Positions 36,532 to 48,775 of a DNA stretch of 64,000 nt are shown here, in pieces. Within the stretch, counting starts at the first letter, position 1. Each line of letters begins with the position of its first letter. Location: contig CM043944.1 of the NCBI GenBank assembly GCA_014529385.2, positions 74,709,884 through 74,773,883 of the forward strand. The letters run 5' to 3'. This DNA comes from Adiantum capillus-veneris (taxonomy: Eukaryota; Streptophyta; Polypodiopsida; Polypodiales; Pteridaceae). The notes under the pieces are model-generated. The model searched no databases. It saw only the letters and a list, made by a program, of their open reading frames with translations, and was not told the DNA's origin. The position numbers were made by a program, and so were the translations under genes.

Positions 36532-38907
36532 ATGGGTGATCATGTTGAGCAACAGGGTATGCATTTTGACCTAGCAACAATGCAAATGTTTCAAGCATTT
36601 GCAATGTTCATGCAACAACAACATGCTACTGAAAGAAGGGAGATTTCAGCAACGAAGGCCATACAAGCGGTCGTCAACAGAATAGATCAGTTCAATGGCA
36701 AAGATGTAACCAAGTACTTACGCGAGTATGTGAAGGATATGGAGCTGCATTGCGTGTCAGAAGGTGAGATGATTCAAAGCTTTGAGCTAGTTGTTGCTCC
36801 AGAAATTAGGGAGCATGTTAGGGCAATTAAAGATGGGCATGGGAGAAATTGGGAAGAACTCAAAGTAGCTTTAAACGAGGAATATTTCATGGAGGACTCG
36901 GAGAGAGTGACCAAAAGGACATTCTTAGAATGGGTAGTCAAGACAAAGCAAGGACTATCAATAACAAAGCTACTTAGGGAATTTGAGCGGCGCTATGCAC
37001 AACTCACTAGGACAGAAAGGGACACACTAGATGCAGAGAAGACAGATCTTTTCTTACAAGCTGCAGGTAAAGAGTTTCAAGAAAATTTGGAGCTTCTTCT
37101 TGAAGATAAAGATGCTGAGCAAGGACTAAAGACCGACTGGAATGAGGTTGAAGGTGCTGTCTCACTGCTTGCCAAACGACAAAGAAGAAGGGACAAGATG
37201 GTAGTAAACACTACAAGTCCTTCCACCTCAACTTCTGACAAAATGGTAAAGCCTAATTTTATCGCTCCTAAGTTTGATGAGTCCATGCTAGATGATCTTG
37301 TGAAGGGAATGTGTGACTTGAAGGTGAAGTTTGCAAAGCTTGAAGAAAAAGGCCAACCATCAGGGCCACTTCCTAGGCAAAGACAACAGCCCAAAGAAGG
37401 GTTTGTTAATAGATGTATTTGGTGTGATAGTACAGACCATGTAAGAAGGGATTGTGATGATTTTAGTGATGCTTTGTCAAAAGATGTTGTCTTTTTTAAG
37501 GATGGTAAAATCCACTTAAGAGAGACAGGTCTACCCTTGAGAACTAACTTTGGGAAGGGGGGAATGCAAACCTTAGTTGAAGATATGGCAACCAAGCATG
37601 CCACCTCTTCAGTTGAGGTAGCTACTTATGGAGTAAAAATTGAACATTTTTGTGATGAAGAGGTGAGTGACCATCATGGTCAAATTTGGCCAAATGTCAT
37701 GCAATTAGCTAAAAAGGGAAAGCTTACAAAAGAGATTCTACATGAAGCAAGTGATTGCATACGTCTAGAAACAGGATGGAATGATCCAGTGGACTCATTG
37801 TCAGTGCATGCCTACATTACAAAATGCCAACAAAATGAGGCAATTGTAGAAGAGAAGCGCAGACGTGAGAATGCTGATGAAGGACTATCAAAAAGAGCTT
37901 CTAGAAGTGGCGGAAGAAGCGACTCAATTCCTTCTCAAACACCCTCAACACAAGGAGCATCGCCACCTGAAGTACTCATGGAGGAGTCTACAACAGGAAA
38001 GAAGAAAGGGCCAACGAAAGGTAAGACAAAAGGCCTAACTTATAAACTACAATCTGATATTGAGGTTGCTACAGATTTAAAGAAAGTCTTGGAGGAAAGG
38101 ATCTTGAATAGCAAGATTGAGTTTACTCTGGTAGAAGTTCTTGGCATTGCAAAGCGTGAATTCCATGAGGAGATCATTGACATCATCAAGAGAAAGAGGC
38201 AAACCCTTGCTGAAGTTTCTCGTCCACAGGTTGAAGGGGAAACCTCAAAGACACAAGGGATGCAACTGCAAAATAAGGAGAATGATGGAGCTGTGGTAGG
38301 ATGCTACCAATCTAGTGGGAGAGTGAAGCAAGTGTATTTCTCAAATGATGATGAAGAAGTTGAAGATATTCCTAGGAGTTACTATTCACGAAGTCATTGG
38401 GCAAGGGCTACTACAGAAACTTTGGTCAAGGTAGGTGATCTTGAAGAGCCATTTGTTGCCTTGATTGACCATGGTTCAGAAATAAACATAATGTCAAAGA
38501 GTCTCTACAACAAGTGCAAATGGCCGATGGACACAGATCATGGCTGGATGGTAAAAGTGGCAAACAATTCATCCAGTGAATTGTATGCAGCATGTCCAGG
38601 TGTGAAGGTAACAATAGGTGATGTAAAGATTGACCAAAACTTCTTTGTACAGGATACATCTTCATATCATCTCATCCTTGGACAACCCTACATTGTGGGA
38701 GTTCGAATGAAAACAAAGGTAATGGAGGATGGTTCAGCATATGCTAGAATACGTAGCAAAGATGGTAAACGAGCTGTCCAATTTCTCACAGTCTGTGTAA
38801 ACCATGAAAGAAATCGTGACAACCTCAGAGAACATCCTCTACCAAAGGTAAGCAAAGAGTTTCATGATCATAGAGAAATGATGGGTTTTGGCCAAGTACC
38901 ATTGTAA
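36532..38907 (+). CDS. Element 2 gag-protease
   Basis: The ATG at 36532 has a strong context (ACCATGG); 791 codons without interruption to TAA at 38905. The N-terminal third is a helical gag region (INRIDQFNGKDVTKYLREYV, LLREFERRYAQLTRTERD). A CCHC knuckle CIWCDSTDHVRRDC is at residues 295-308. A charged linker follows, and a retropepsin begins at about residue 630 with VALIDHGSEINIMS (Asp646; the usual Ser/Thr is His) and YHLILGQPYI near 715. The His in Asp-His-Gly is unusual for an active retropepsin. The last codons overlap the pol frame and contain a frameshift signal. Product role: particle formation, RNA binding and polyprotein cleavage. Confidence 0.85.
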   Translation: MGDHVEQQGMHFDLATMQMFQAFAMFMQQQHATERREISATKAIQAVVNRIDQFNGKDVTKYLREYVKDMELHCVSEGEMIQSFELVVAPEIREHVRAIKDGHGRNWEELKVALNEEYFMEDSERVTKRTFLEWVVKTKQGLSITKLLREFERRYAQLTRTERDTLDAEKTDLFLQAAGKEFQENLELLLEDKDAEQGLKTDWNEVEGAVSLLAKRQRRRDKMVVNTTSPSTSTSDKMVKPNFIAPKFDESMLDDLVKGMCDLKVKFAKLEEKGQPSGPLPRQRQQPKEGFVNRCIWCDSTDHVRRDCDDFSDALSKDVVFFKDGKIHLRETGLPLRTNFGKGGMQTLVEDMATKHATSSVEVATYGVKIEHFCDEEVSDHHGQIWPNVMQLAKKGKLTKEILHEASDCIRLETGWNDPVDSLSVHAYITKCQQNEAIVEEKRRRENADEGLSKRASRSGGRSDSIPSQTPSTQGASPPEVLMEESTTGKKKGPTKGKTKGLTYKLQSDIEVATDLKKVLEERILNSKIEFTLVEVLGIAKREFHEEIIDIIKRKRQTLAEVSRPQVEGETSKTQGMQLQNKENDGAVVGCYQSSGRVKQVYFSNDDEEVEDIPRSYYSRSHWARATTETLVKVGDLEEPFVALIDHGSEINIMSKSLYNKCKWPMDTDHGWMVKVANNSSSELYAACPGVKVTIGDVKIDQNFFVQDTSSYHLILGQPYIVGVRMKTKVMEDGSAYARIRSKDGKRAVQFLTVCVNHERNRDNLREHPLPKVSKEFHDHREMMGFGQVPL

Positions 38908-38926
38908 AGCGGGATTGCAGTGGTAC
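38883..38926 (+). promoter_or_regulatory. -1 ribosomal frameshift signal between gag-protease and pol
   Basis: The heptamer GGGTTTT (38883-38889) is read G GGT TTT in the gag frame, a canonical X XXY YYZ slippery site. After a 6-nt spacer (GGCCAA) comes a hairpin: GTACCATTGT (38896-38905) pairs with GCAGTGGTAC (38917-38926), 10 bp with two G-U pairs and an 11-nt loop. The gag stop TAA begins at the last stem base. A -1 slip moves reading into the pol frame, which is open from 38874 through 39974. All three parts are where established -1 signals have them. Confidence 0.8.
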
Positions 38927-41309
38927 AGAAAGAAAAAGGGTCTCGCTTGATCCAAAAATAGGTGAAACTTTCTCGATGAGCTCCTTGGTAACAAGGAATG
39001 GATCAGTATGTTTTACAAAACTTGAAGATTTGAAGAGACATGAGAGGCAATATGTGCATAATGTACAAATAGGCATGAAAAAGAGTGGGTTGTTAAAGCC
39101 TACTGAAAATGTTTTGGGTTTGTGTGAACAAGTTTCTTTTGTAGATACTATGGGTGAGCTTGATGCTATAATGAGGTCTAGTTTGCATCTTGAAAATGAA
39201 GTTGTGGAAGTTTGCTCTATGGAAATGTATCAAGTAATAGAAGCCTTTAAAGAAAGCCAAACAGTTGGCCCAGAAGTCCATGTTGAAACTAAATACAAGA
39301 GTGTAGCAAAGAAGATGAAACCAGTAGCTTCACCCTTACCACCCAACAACAGGGAAAAGATTGAACAGGCTTCTTTACAACCAAGTTTGCGGAATCCTAA
39401 AAAGATCGGGCATACCTTCACAAAGGAGTCCTTTCAAGAGTTGCAGATTGGTTGCGAGGAGTTTCTAACACAGGAGGAGACAAAGTGCTTCAAAGAAATG
39501 CTTTCAAAGCATGGTAAGGCTTTTGCATTTGAGCCACATGAGATAGGATGTGTTGATCCTTATATTGTAGCTCCTATGGTAATTTTCACAATACCTCATG
39601 TGCCTTGGAATCTGCGGCCTATTCCGGTTCCAAAGGCTCATTTGCCAAAGTTAGTAGAGCTACTGAATGAGAAAATCAAAATGGGAATCTTGGAGCCTTC
39701 TTGTGCTCCATACTCAAACAGGTGGTTCACAGTTCCAAAGAAGAATGGTTCTCTACGCTTCATCCAAGATATGCAACCAGTGAACAAGGTGACAATAAGA
39801 AATGTAGGTACAGGTCCAATTGTGGATGAATTTGCAGAGGCGTTTGCAGGGAGGGCAATCTACTCAATGGGGGATCTCTACTCAGGGTATGATCAATTTC
39901 AGCTTGCAATCGAAAGCAGAGACTTGACAACCATGAGGACACCTTTGGGTTTGGTAAGGATGTGTACCTTGCCATAGGGAGCAACCAACTCAGTTGCACA
40001 TATGATGAATGGGATGAATAAGGTCTTACGTGACTTTATTCCTCAAATCACAATGCCTTTCATTGATGATTTGCCTATCAAAGGATGTGAAGAAAGTGAC
40101 AAAGATGAAGCTTTGGATCTCAAGGGATGTCGCAGGTTTGTGGTAAATCACATAAATGATTGTGATAAAATTTTGTCTAGGTTGGAAGAAGTGAATCTTA
40201 CATTGTCAGGGAAAAAGTCTATGTTTGGTGTCAAAGAAGTGCTCATTGTGGGGCACATGTGCGGGCCATATGGTAGGAAACCTTGTCCATCAAAGGTAGA
40301 TGCCATCCAAAGAATGAAAGAAACATGCACTAGCATCACTGAGGTTATAAGGTTTCTGGGAGCATGTGTCTTCTATGCTATTTGGATTCCACATTATGCA
40401 CATGTAGCTGATCCTCTTTATCAGTTGCTTAGAAAGAATCAAAAGTTTAAATGGACAGAAGCACATGTAAAATCCATGAAAAAGCTAAAGGAGTTACTCC
40501 AGTCAGCAACGACTTTGAGAAAGGTAGACTATGAGTGTCAAAGGCCAGTGATTGTGACAGTAGATACCAGTCCTACAGGGATTGGATGCGCAATAGGGCA
40601 AGATGACAAAGAAGGACACAGGTATGTGGTAAGATTTGGAGCAAAGGTACTAAGTGCTCGCCAAAGAAACTATCCACAGATAAAGAGAGAGTTATGGAGT
40701 ATGGTTACAGCCTTGAAAAGTGGGAAAGAGTACCTAATTGGTGCATGTGTGGTTGTTGAAACAGATTGTCTACCACTTCTTGGGATGATTACAAGCTGCT
40801 CAACACCATACATTGCTATGTTGCGGTGGACTGCCTACATTAAGTCCTTAAATCCCGAGTTTAAGCACATTGCAGGTAAAGACAATACAGTGGCAGATAT
40901 GCTATCAAGGGCAAGGTATGAAGATGAGTCACAAATAATTTATGAGGGAGATGATGTAGGTACAAAGTTCTATTCTATCTCTCATGTCAAAGGTAGCAAT
41001 GTCTACATGACTAATTCACTTGAATTGTTCTTGAAAGATCTTTATGAAGGTGATTGGCTTTCTATTGGAAGCTACTTGAGTACTCTAACAAAACAGGATG
41101 ATTGGTCTAAACAAGAATTCAAGAGGATACGCAGGAAAGCATATGGGTCCTTTTTGAGGGATGGTTACTTGTGGAAGCATCCTAAACAAAAGGGTGCTAC
41201 ACCACAACGGGTTATATGTAAAAAAGAGACTCAAGTAAAGCTCATGCAGGGGTGTGTGGGCAACCTTCTCCAAGTTGAAAGAAAAATATTGATGGAAGGG
41301 TATGTATAA
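38890..41309 (+). pseudogene. Element 2 reverse transcriptase-RNase H
   Basis: The pol frame is entered by the -1 slip; its first ATG is at 38976. RT motifs: HVPWNLRPIPVPKAHLPKL, GILEPSCAPYSNRWFTVPKK, RFIQDMQPVNKVTIRN, YSMGDLYSGYDQFQLAI, then a TAG at 39975 where relatives have Gln (LP*GATNS), and MPFIDDLPIKG, the catalytic Phe-Ile-Asp-Asp at 40059-40070. RNase H follows with VTVDTSPTGIGCAIG, ELWSMVTAL, VETDCLPLLG and DNTVADMLSR; all four acids are present. The frame ends at 41309 after a shift near 41255. One CAG-to-TAG change accounts for the stop. Confidence 0.85.
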
Positions 41310-42402
41310 AGATGTATCTCAGTTTGTAGAGTCATGTGTAACTTGTCAAATGTATTCAAATGTTCGACATCGTGATGGATTGCACCCTACATATCCACTA
41401 GCCATGCACTATAAATGGGTTGTGGATCTAGTCACGATGCCTTTAGGACTCTGGCAGATGAGATACTTGGTTCTTGCACGAGAGGACCTAACTAACCAGG
41501 TTGAAGGAAGAGCATTAAGAGGTAAGACCACAGAAGCTGTGTGCAAATTCCTTTTTGATGAGGTGATTTGCCGTTATGGTTGTGTGGGAAAAATCACTGC
41601 AGATCGAGGTGAACTGGATGCCGAAGAAGCAAGGGAGTTCTTTTCTAGATTAGGGATCAAGCTTTCTCTTACTACAGCTTTCAACCATGAAGGCAATGGA
41701 AAGAGTGAAAGAGGACATCCTCCTATCATCAAAGCTTTGGCCAAAGCTTGCGAAGGAAGAGTTGGTGAGTGGCCAAAATTGTTACCATATTCTTTATGGG
41801 CTGATCGTACAACACATAGCTCAGTAACTGGCTACATACCTGCGGAGCTAATGCATGGTCAAAAGCCAGTGATGCCTATTGAGGATACAATTCCCACATG
41901 GAATGTACTACCTTGGCAAGAGGGGCTTAGTAGGGAAGATCTCCTTGCACTACGTATAAGGCAGCTAGAGAGAAGACCTGGAGACATTGAAGCTGCAAAA
42001 GAACGACTCAAAAATGCAAGGTTGAAAAACAAGGACTATTTTGATAAGCGACATCGACTCAAGAGCAAAGCAATTGACAAAGGTGACTGGGTTTTAGTGT
42101 ATGATAGTAGCCTTGATAACCAGCACACAGTCATGCGTAAGTTCTCAAAAAGATGGTTTGGACCGTATGTTGTAAAGCATGTGCATGAAAATGCTACTTA
42201 CAGCTTGTCTGAACTAGATGGCACAGAAGTAAAGATTCCCATTGCAGGAAAAAGGATTAAAATGTTTAAGAGAAGAGGAGACAATGATCTAGAAGATATG
42301 GATGAGGAAGAAGAGAAAAACACAGGTGAAGATCAAAGTGAACATGAAGCTCTGGAATCATCCAGTGAAGAAGAAGACAAGGAAGATGTACAAGCGGTCT
42401 AA
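41250..42402 (+). pseudogene. Element 2 integrase
   Basis: Reads in a different frame from RT, with GVWATFSKLKEKY, a TGA, then WKGMYKDVSQFVESCVTCQ; the Cys pair of the zinc finger is present but the His pair is lost to the upstream break. The core is intact: WVVDLVTMPLG (Asp), GKITADRGELDA (Asp), NGKSERGHPP (Glu). The C-terminal module has KRWFGPYVVKHV, and the protein ends with about 35 mostly acidic residues. From the ATG at 41302 there are 366 open codons. It would join cDNA to chromosomal DNA. Confidence 0.85.
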
Positions 42403-42449
42403 TATTACAAAGAGACAATGTGGCACATACCGGAGGATGTGCAGGTTTA

Positions 42450-42460
42450 GAGGGGGTGGA
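42450..42460 (+). promoter_or_regulatory. Polypurine tract of element 2
   Basis: GAGGGGGTGGA directly abuts the 3' LTR start (TGTCG at 42461), the standard plus-strand priming site. Confidence 0.7.
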
Positions 42461-43842
42461 TGTCGTGCAGTGACACGTACATAGTGGGAACGCATGTTAC
42501 AAGATCTATCTTGTATTTTTTTAGATACATAATTATATTTCCTATAGTGTACATATGCATATTTAAGTATAATAATAAGCCTTCTATCTCATCCTATTAT
42601 TTTTCTCAAGGGTAACATATCCTTACTTTACCATCAGAAAATACTATGGGAAAAGCATCAATAGCTCCGCCTCTTTAACTTGGGACAAAAAGAATTGATT
42701 CTTTATTTCTACTATTTCATTATCATCTCACACCCTAGTTAGATCCTATATCTAGGGTAAACTCCAATATATATATATTCTATGTATTTTTTTACTTTTC
42801 TTATATTTCTTTTTAAATAGCTACTAGGAGAGAATCAAATCCTAGTGGGACACTAGGTGGCATGATTTCAAAGATACACTTATTTTAATGCATTATTGCA
42901 AGCATGATTACAAAACTTTGTCAAGAAGCAATGTCATGCTTTCATATGGCATGAGGTGTCCTTTGGAATTAAATGAAAGTCTAGGCTAAGGAGACCACAT
43001 GAAGACTTTTGCTGCCATAAATGGACCCTATTTTGATGAATTTTTTACACAAGGTTCCAATCCGAATTGGAAAACGATTTTAAAATGAAAATCGTAGCTA
43101 ATGAGCTGAAGTTTTTGCCCATATTTTTATTTGTTTGTTTGGAGCCACGGTTGAGGAGATATGATCAAAATACTGGACCCCAGTCTGCCCACATCATGCA
43201 GGGACAGCTCATTTCCAACTTTTCCAATTCTTGTTCACACTAGCTCCTCTCTTCTTGTGTAAACCCTTGGGGGTTCCCTTCACCTATAAAAGGGGACCTC
43301 TTCTTCCTTGGAAGGAACTCAAGCATTCAAGCCATTGATGAGAGGAATTCTTGAGGGAGTGAGTAGTAATGCCTAATTGTACTTAGCCCCATTAACATAA
43401 GCCCAAGCCTACACTTTCTCCTAGAGGAAGACTAGCCATTCTTGTACGCTATCCTTGGAAGATTACCTCTAATCAAAGAAGGTGTTGTACTTGGAGTATC
43501 AATCAACATTGAATTCTCCCCTCTTCTTCTCTCTCCCATCAATAATGGTGCCGAAGGGTTTCAAGTAAGATGTGTTCTACATTGATGTTTTCTTGATTTC
43601 TTGTTGTTTTCATTTTCATCTCTAATCCAACATATATATATATATGTATCTAATCTCATCTCCTTAACCAAACCTATCTCTCTCATTCTTAGTAATTCAT
43701 CCTCTCTAGGTTCTCTTTGCTACAGGTACATCTCTCCCCGCAGTATCCTTATTGCCTACGTGCAAGAATAGGGCTTCAGTGGGAGGGAAACTTCTCATCT
43801 CTTCACTTCTCTCATATCTACATTTCTCACATACTATCCTAG

Positions 43843-44061
43843 ATGAATAACCCACATGATGATCATTTCTATCGCTTTCACTCTGTACGATCTATTAGAA
43901 TTAACGTATGGATTAGCCGAAAAATACACTTTCAACAACGTATAGTGTTTCTCTTTGGCCCAGAAAGGCTTAATGAAATACTTTTATCACCGGATCCCAT
44001 CATACTACCTCTCATAGACTATAAATTTTCTTTTGACGTAAGCGTAGTTATCTTGCTATGA
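43843..44061 (+). CDS. Small ORF A, 3' LTR copy
   Basis: Second copy of the 72-codon ORF in the 3' LTR. It differs from the 5' copy at a few residues (for example Leu to Arg, Tyr to Ser, Asn to Lys) and remains open. It shares the ATGA overlap with the next ORF. Confidence 0.6.
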   Translation: MNNPHDDHFYRFHSVRSIRINVWISRKIHFQQRIVFLFGPERLNEILLSPDPIILPLIDYKFSFDVSVVILL

Positions 44062-44270
44062 ACCAAGAGGATTTGTACACACAATTAATCCCAATCACTA
44101 GACAAAATATATATATTATGGTAAGCACAAAACTACAATTCCAAAGAACAATTCGTAGCCTATTTGGTCAGTCAAGATTGGATGCCATTAACTCATCTAT
44201 TAACCCTTTCATGTTACCCATGATACGATATGACCATAGCCTTGATGTTTTCATTTTCGTATTGTTTTGA
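44058..44270 (+). CDS. Small ORF B, 3' LTR copy
   Basis: Second copy of the 70-codon ORF. The differences from the 5' copy are Ile to Met in NPFILP and Asn to Asp near the end (SLDVFIFVLF), the latter matching the Asp of the family. Confidence 0.6.
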   Translation: MNQEDLYTQLIPITRQNIYIMVSTKLQFQRTIRSLFGQSRLDAINSSINPFMLPMIRYDHSLDVFIFVLF

Positions 44271-44475
44271 CATTCTCTTTTGTGTTCTTTCTTTGTGTGT
44301 GTGAGCGCAAGAGAGAAAGAGTGAATCTTCTTTGATTGCACTTCTTTCCAAACCCTAGTCTTCATGGCATCTATGGTTTAACTCCTTCATATAGTTTTTG
44401 TTGAGTTCTCTCACAAACTCTCACAGCCATAAGCCCGGTGCTTTCCTGGCAAGACCGCAAATTTCTCGACAGCGT

Positions 44476-45739
44476 GGTTGTCAGTGGATTTCTTGAAGCA
44501 TCTCTATGTGGCTGACAAAAGCTTCCGGTTTTGCTTATTGAGGTTTATTAAAGGCCTCACAGAACGAGACTACAAGATAGAGGATGAGCATGATCTCATG
44601 GATTTGGGCATGGGGTGTATAGGCACCCAATTTATTTCATGGGACATGGTTCTAGCATTACTTGTGCTTGAGGGCATGGACAAGGGAAAATCAAAGGAAA
44701 AGGTCAACCAAAGCCCTCCTGTGACCATTGTGGAGGAATCAAATGAAGTTATTGAAGAGATAGATGAGCAGGCCGAAGCATCTATGACACTCGTACTCTT
44801 GCAAGATCCCAGCTCCACTGAGGAGGAAGATCCAATGATAAAGGGAGATGAGGTGCTGGAAGAGGTCCCGGACCTCCAAATTCTCACTTTGCATCCAGTG
44901 GTGGTGGATGCTTGTCAGTTGACAACATTGCCAAAATGTTAGTACTCAGAGAAGATGAGTCGTCTGCAGTGCTTGCTATCTATGCGAGCATCAAGGATCT
45001 CAGTGGAAAGGAAGAAAAAGTCAATTTTTAAATTGACTTCGAAGACCAGAATCTCCTAGCAAGCTTTTGGTTCCTCCCTAGTGAAAACGAACAATAGTTG
45101 GTGCAAACAGTAGCAAGTACACTAGTGGAAATAAAAGCATGTGCCTCTTTCTACAAAGGCATACCGGAGAGCGCATTTCATCCACACAAACCACTGATTG
45201 CAATTGGTAGAGATGATTGATCTAGCATTGATCTTACAAAGAAAAATCTTGAAGAGAAGGATGAAGAAACTGAGGTAACAAATCTTAACCTCATAGAATT
45301 TCTATTATTCCTTAATACAAGTGTTAATATCAATTAAAATGCATTGCAGATGGCTTATCATGTTGATAAGTTCACAATGCATACTGGAGGTTTTCACAGT
45401 GTCTCCATGGATAGGGATATCTCTCTTTGGCACTACCTGAGCCACCAAGGGCCATCAATTCTTAGAGTTTCTCAGACAGAGTTTTCCAAAAATGGTTCTG
45501 TAGAGCTACTAAAGTGTAAAGCATTAAGCGGCATACTCGTTGAAGATTCTCTCACCCTAAATGCTCACAGATGTATATTGGTAGACCGAGAGGCAACATT
45601 GTATGCCTTTATAGGCAAGCACCCAGGCTCGCTCCTCTCCCACAGTGCCTTGAGCCTAGGTCAAGGGTTGACAAACTCAGAGGAAATTGTAAAATCCCTT
45701 GGCATCAAGTCAGCCATTCACTCCATACCAAAGATGTAA
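44476..45739 (+). pseudogene. Interrupted unrecognised gene, downstream part with intron
   Basis: The frame resumes after the element 2 target duplication: LSVDFLKHLYVADKSFRFCL, then an acidic region, to a stop at 44942. One frame over, coding continues (LVLREDESSAVLAIYASIK) with further stops. A small intron is likely at 45275-45349: GAG|GTAACA ... TTGCAG|ATGGCT, phase 0, joining DEETE to MAYHVDKFTMHTGG. The last part ends at 45739 (SAIHSIPKM). I do not recognise the protein. Intron and length suggest a host gene or a large transposon gene; stops suggest a pseudogene. Confidence 0.45.
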
Positions 45740-46026
45740 TTTGTAAAAAAATGAGTCGACCGTGATGTAATATCCAAATCAATAAAGCAGTACCTTTTTC
45801 TTACTCATATTGTTCAATAATTTTCATTTTTGCACTTGAGGCACACACATGCACAGAACCTCAAACATGCAGCCACCAAGCGACCGGGGGACACGCCTTG
45901 ATGATAATTTTGCAAAATGGGGCATACGGGGCGGGGGGGGGGGCAAGAAGATAGCAAAGAATGTACTACAAAAATATAAAACTTTAGTTCAAACATTGAT
46001 GTTTTTTTACTGCAAAGATAAATTGT

Positions 46027-48433
46027 TCAACCCACCATGTAATGTGTTATGTGTATCTCTCCCCAGGCATCCGCCATTTGCGCTATGAAACTATTGATTA
46101 CAAACTTTAAAGTGGATATCTCAAGAGAAGTTATATTTTCCTTTTCAAGCAAGCAAAAAATATCATCTACAGACTGCCACACACGAGCATGCTTAATTCC
46201 TAGGCCCGCTGCTTTGTTACCTCTATAGGTGGTAGTGTCAGACACCTTTTTCCACAATTGAAACTCATTGGGACTTTGAGAGTTAGAATAGTCTGAAAGC
46301 ATATGCTTAGCTTTACTACCACCTATACATATTTTATTAGGACAATCATGTGTACTTCCAAATGCCTTCCTGTGCTTTGATAGCTCTACTACACCCCCAT
46401 GCAGGCCAACGCTTGATAGAATAGATTCAAGTTCTCTGACACACTCTTTCCTTCTTTCTGCAGGATCCATATTCCAAGCATAAATAATATGGAGCATAAG
46501 CAACTTGTCAAGAATTTGTAGACGGGCATGAAGAGTGCATACATGCACATTTGTCAGAGGAATCGGTATGGATCATCCATGTCTCGATAAGGGGGTACAC
46601 TTTGGTTACAACTGAGGATACCTTGAAACCATTGTAGTAGTGCTTTACCCATTGTTTGTGTAGTGGTCACATCTTTCATAGAATTGATTGCAGCTTTGCC
46701 ACCCTTACCCTTACCCTTACCCTTACCCTTATCTTTCGCTGAGTTGACTGCAGCTTTTCCATCCTTACTCTTACCCTTGCCCTTAGTTCCTAATGAGAAT
46801 TTATTGTGAAACAATAAATGCATGGGAAGAGGGTCATTGCACCTTGCTTGCATCCTAACATACACTTGAGATTTTTCAAGTCTCCTGCCAAATGCCACTC
46901 CACTTGGACTATACCCAAACTTGAAACCTGCAATCATTGTCCTTCTTGTTGTTGCCGAATGATGTCAATTATTGGGATGTGATTCAAATACCATTTGAGG
47001 GACTCATGTGTCTCATGTGGGAGATGAAAAGAATCCAGCCCCACCAAATATTCTTCTTGGATTGAACACCTAAACAGGTGTTTCCCTTCTTGCTGGCATT
47101 TAGCTGAACATCGACACCCACCAAGGCTCTGTTCATAAGCGTAATGCTTACCCTTTCAAGCTGTTGACCTTTGACAATATGGAACTCATCAAGCTTCATC
47201 ACAAATATAAATTTGCCATCACACTCTTCTTGTGTCAACCCATGAAATCTGATCATTGACTTATGGAGCTTCAACAAGTCAACATAGATATTATTGAACT
47301 CGTTGTAATGAAAGTATTTCTTAATAGCAAGGCATCCTCCACATATTGAAATCCACCCAACAAGCTGGCAACATCATTATTGGTGCACCTTTTTGCGACA
47401 CTAACACTATAAGGCCTTGGCAGAAACCTAAACAAAATGTTTGCTTTGTGACCTAGTGGGACAAGTCTATACAAAGCTTTGTAGGCCTTGAAACTTATTC
47501 TTGCATTGTTACACACCTCCATCATCTCTCGAGGTGAAAGATGCTCTTTAGCTCATTGAAATATTTCTGGCACAAAAATTTAGCAATGTCAGCATTGGAT
47601 GGATCATCCAATAGCTCCTCCACCAACTCCTTTGGTTTGATGATATGCTGCAGTAGAGTATGTCCAATCGTTTCAGCATCAAAATCGATTCCCATCATCA
47701 TCCAAGCCAAGTTCCTACATATTGAAATAATATTACAGCAACCTACAAAAAATGTATGAAATTAGAATCTTGCATTTGTTTTCCTATCGAGTTTGACAGA
47801 TACGTATCTTTCGAGCTCCACCGCTTGAAGATAACATAGACATCGCATGTCTCTTGCGCTTGTGAATGTGATAGCCCAATGGAATGTGTGTGAGATGATC
47901 AATTCACCGGCGCATATTACATGTAGTATGTTACAGCTGAATAACTATCTAGATGATGCTCTTGCTCCATTTTTGATGCTCTGTCTTTTTAATAAGCTTT
48001 GACATCTTGTATTTAGCTTCTTTGTATTCTCATTGGCTTCCTCTCTGACTTGCTGAATGTCTTTCACATACTTCTCTTGCAATGATGAATAGGCAGCACA
48101 TAGATGTTTTCTTGCTTCCCTTTCATTGAAAAAAGGTGAATGTAATCTCTAGCAGTAGCCAAACGGTGTGTCTCTCCCATCTCTAATAAAACACAATAGC
48201 TCAGTGACATTACAGAAAGGTGGTGATGCATTGGTCATTGGATCGCCATGGTAAGTATGGCCATCAAGCCATAAGATGATTGCCTTGCATTCATGGTTCC
48301 ATAGTTGGTCTCCAGCATTGGGATTAAATGTGCCAAGTCGCACAATAGCATACTGCTTCTCTAAATCAACATTTAATCGATATCGTTTTGACTTGTTAGT
48401 AATGTCTTGCAGTGGTAGGGGATTGAATGACAT
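46027..48433 (-). pseudogene. Unrecognised decayed coding cluster (transposon-like)
   Basis: Successive minus-strand ORFs (48433-48149, 47710-47522, 47525-47271, 47277-46984, 46937-46554, 46548-46027) follow each other in order with frame changes, as expected for one broken multi-exon gene. Features: GKFIFVMKLDEFHIVKGQQL, SITLMNRALVG, a Lys-Gly repeat (KGKGKGKGKGG, encoded by the CCCTTA-like run at 46703-46735), LPMHLLFHNKFSL, and a C-terminus with WGEIHITHYMV. The last motif recalls large uncharacterised ORFs found repeatedly in plant and animal genomes, but I cannot name a family. Confidence 0.35.
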
Positions 48434-48708
48434 TTGTGTAGTTAATCAAGAAAATTAGTGAGAATGTGTAATGGTGATTGCTACAAGCAAGTGAAGGTGG
48501 CTATGGAGGAAATAAGTGGAGAGTACTCAGAGATAGGAGAAAAGGATTATGCTTTGGAGGGAAGAAAGAGAGGGAGTGCAGCTCAATCTCCTTTGAATTC
48601 AAATTGTTGATCATGACTGTAGAGAGAGAAATGCTGCTGCACACAGAGGTAATGGAGTTTTTCATTGCACTTAGCTGGAACTGGAGTGGGAGAAGCATGA
48701 GGGGCGGG

Positions 48709-48709
<1 letters not shown>

Positions 48710-48770
<61 letters not shown>
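48710..48770. repeat. (GA)n microsatellite
   Basis: About 30 GA units. Sequence on both sides (48470-49080) is purine-rich and holds no recognised gene. Confidence 0.95.

Positions 48771-48775
<5 letters not shown>

Larger units (their letters stand above)
34472..44471 (+). mobile_element. Ty3/gypsy element 2, full-length
   Basis: LTRs at 34472-36478 and 42461-44471 begin TGTCG and end CGACA, perfect 5-bp inverted ends, and are flanked by GCGT on both sides (34468-34471 and 44472-44475). The order is LTR (with two small ORFs), PBS, gag-protease, RT-RNase H, integrase, purine tract, LTR. The LTRs differ by roughly 1-2% by eye plus a 4-bp CAGT insertion in the 3' copy, so insertion is fairly recent. 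There is no second RNase H and no recognisable chromodomain; integrase ends in an acidic tail. Defects: one TAG in RT, a frame change and TGA before integrase. Confidence 0.92.
42461..44471 (+). repeat. Element 2 3' LTR
   Basis: 2011 bp, same ends as the 5' copy; differs by scattered substitutions and an inserted CAGT near 43776. TATA box at 43284-43293. Confidence 0.92.
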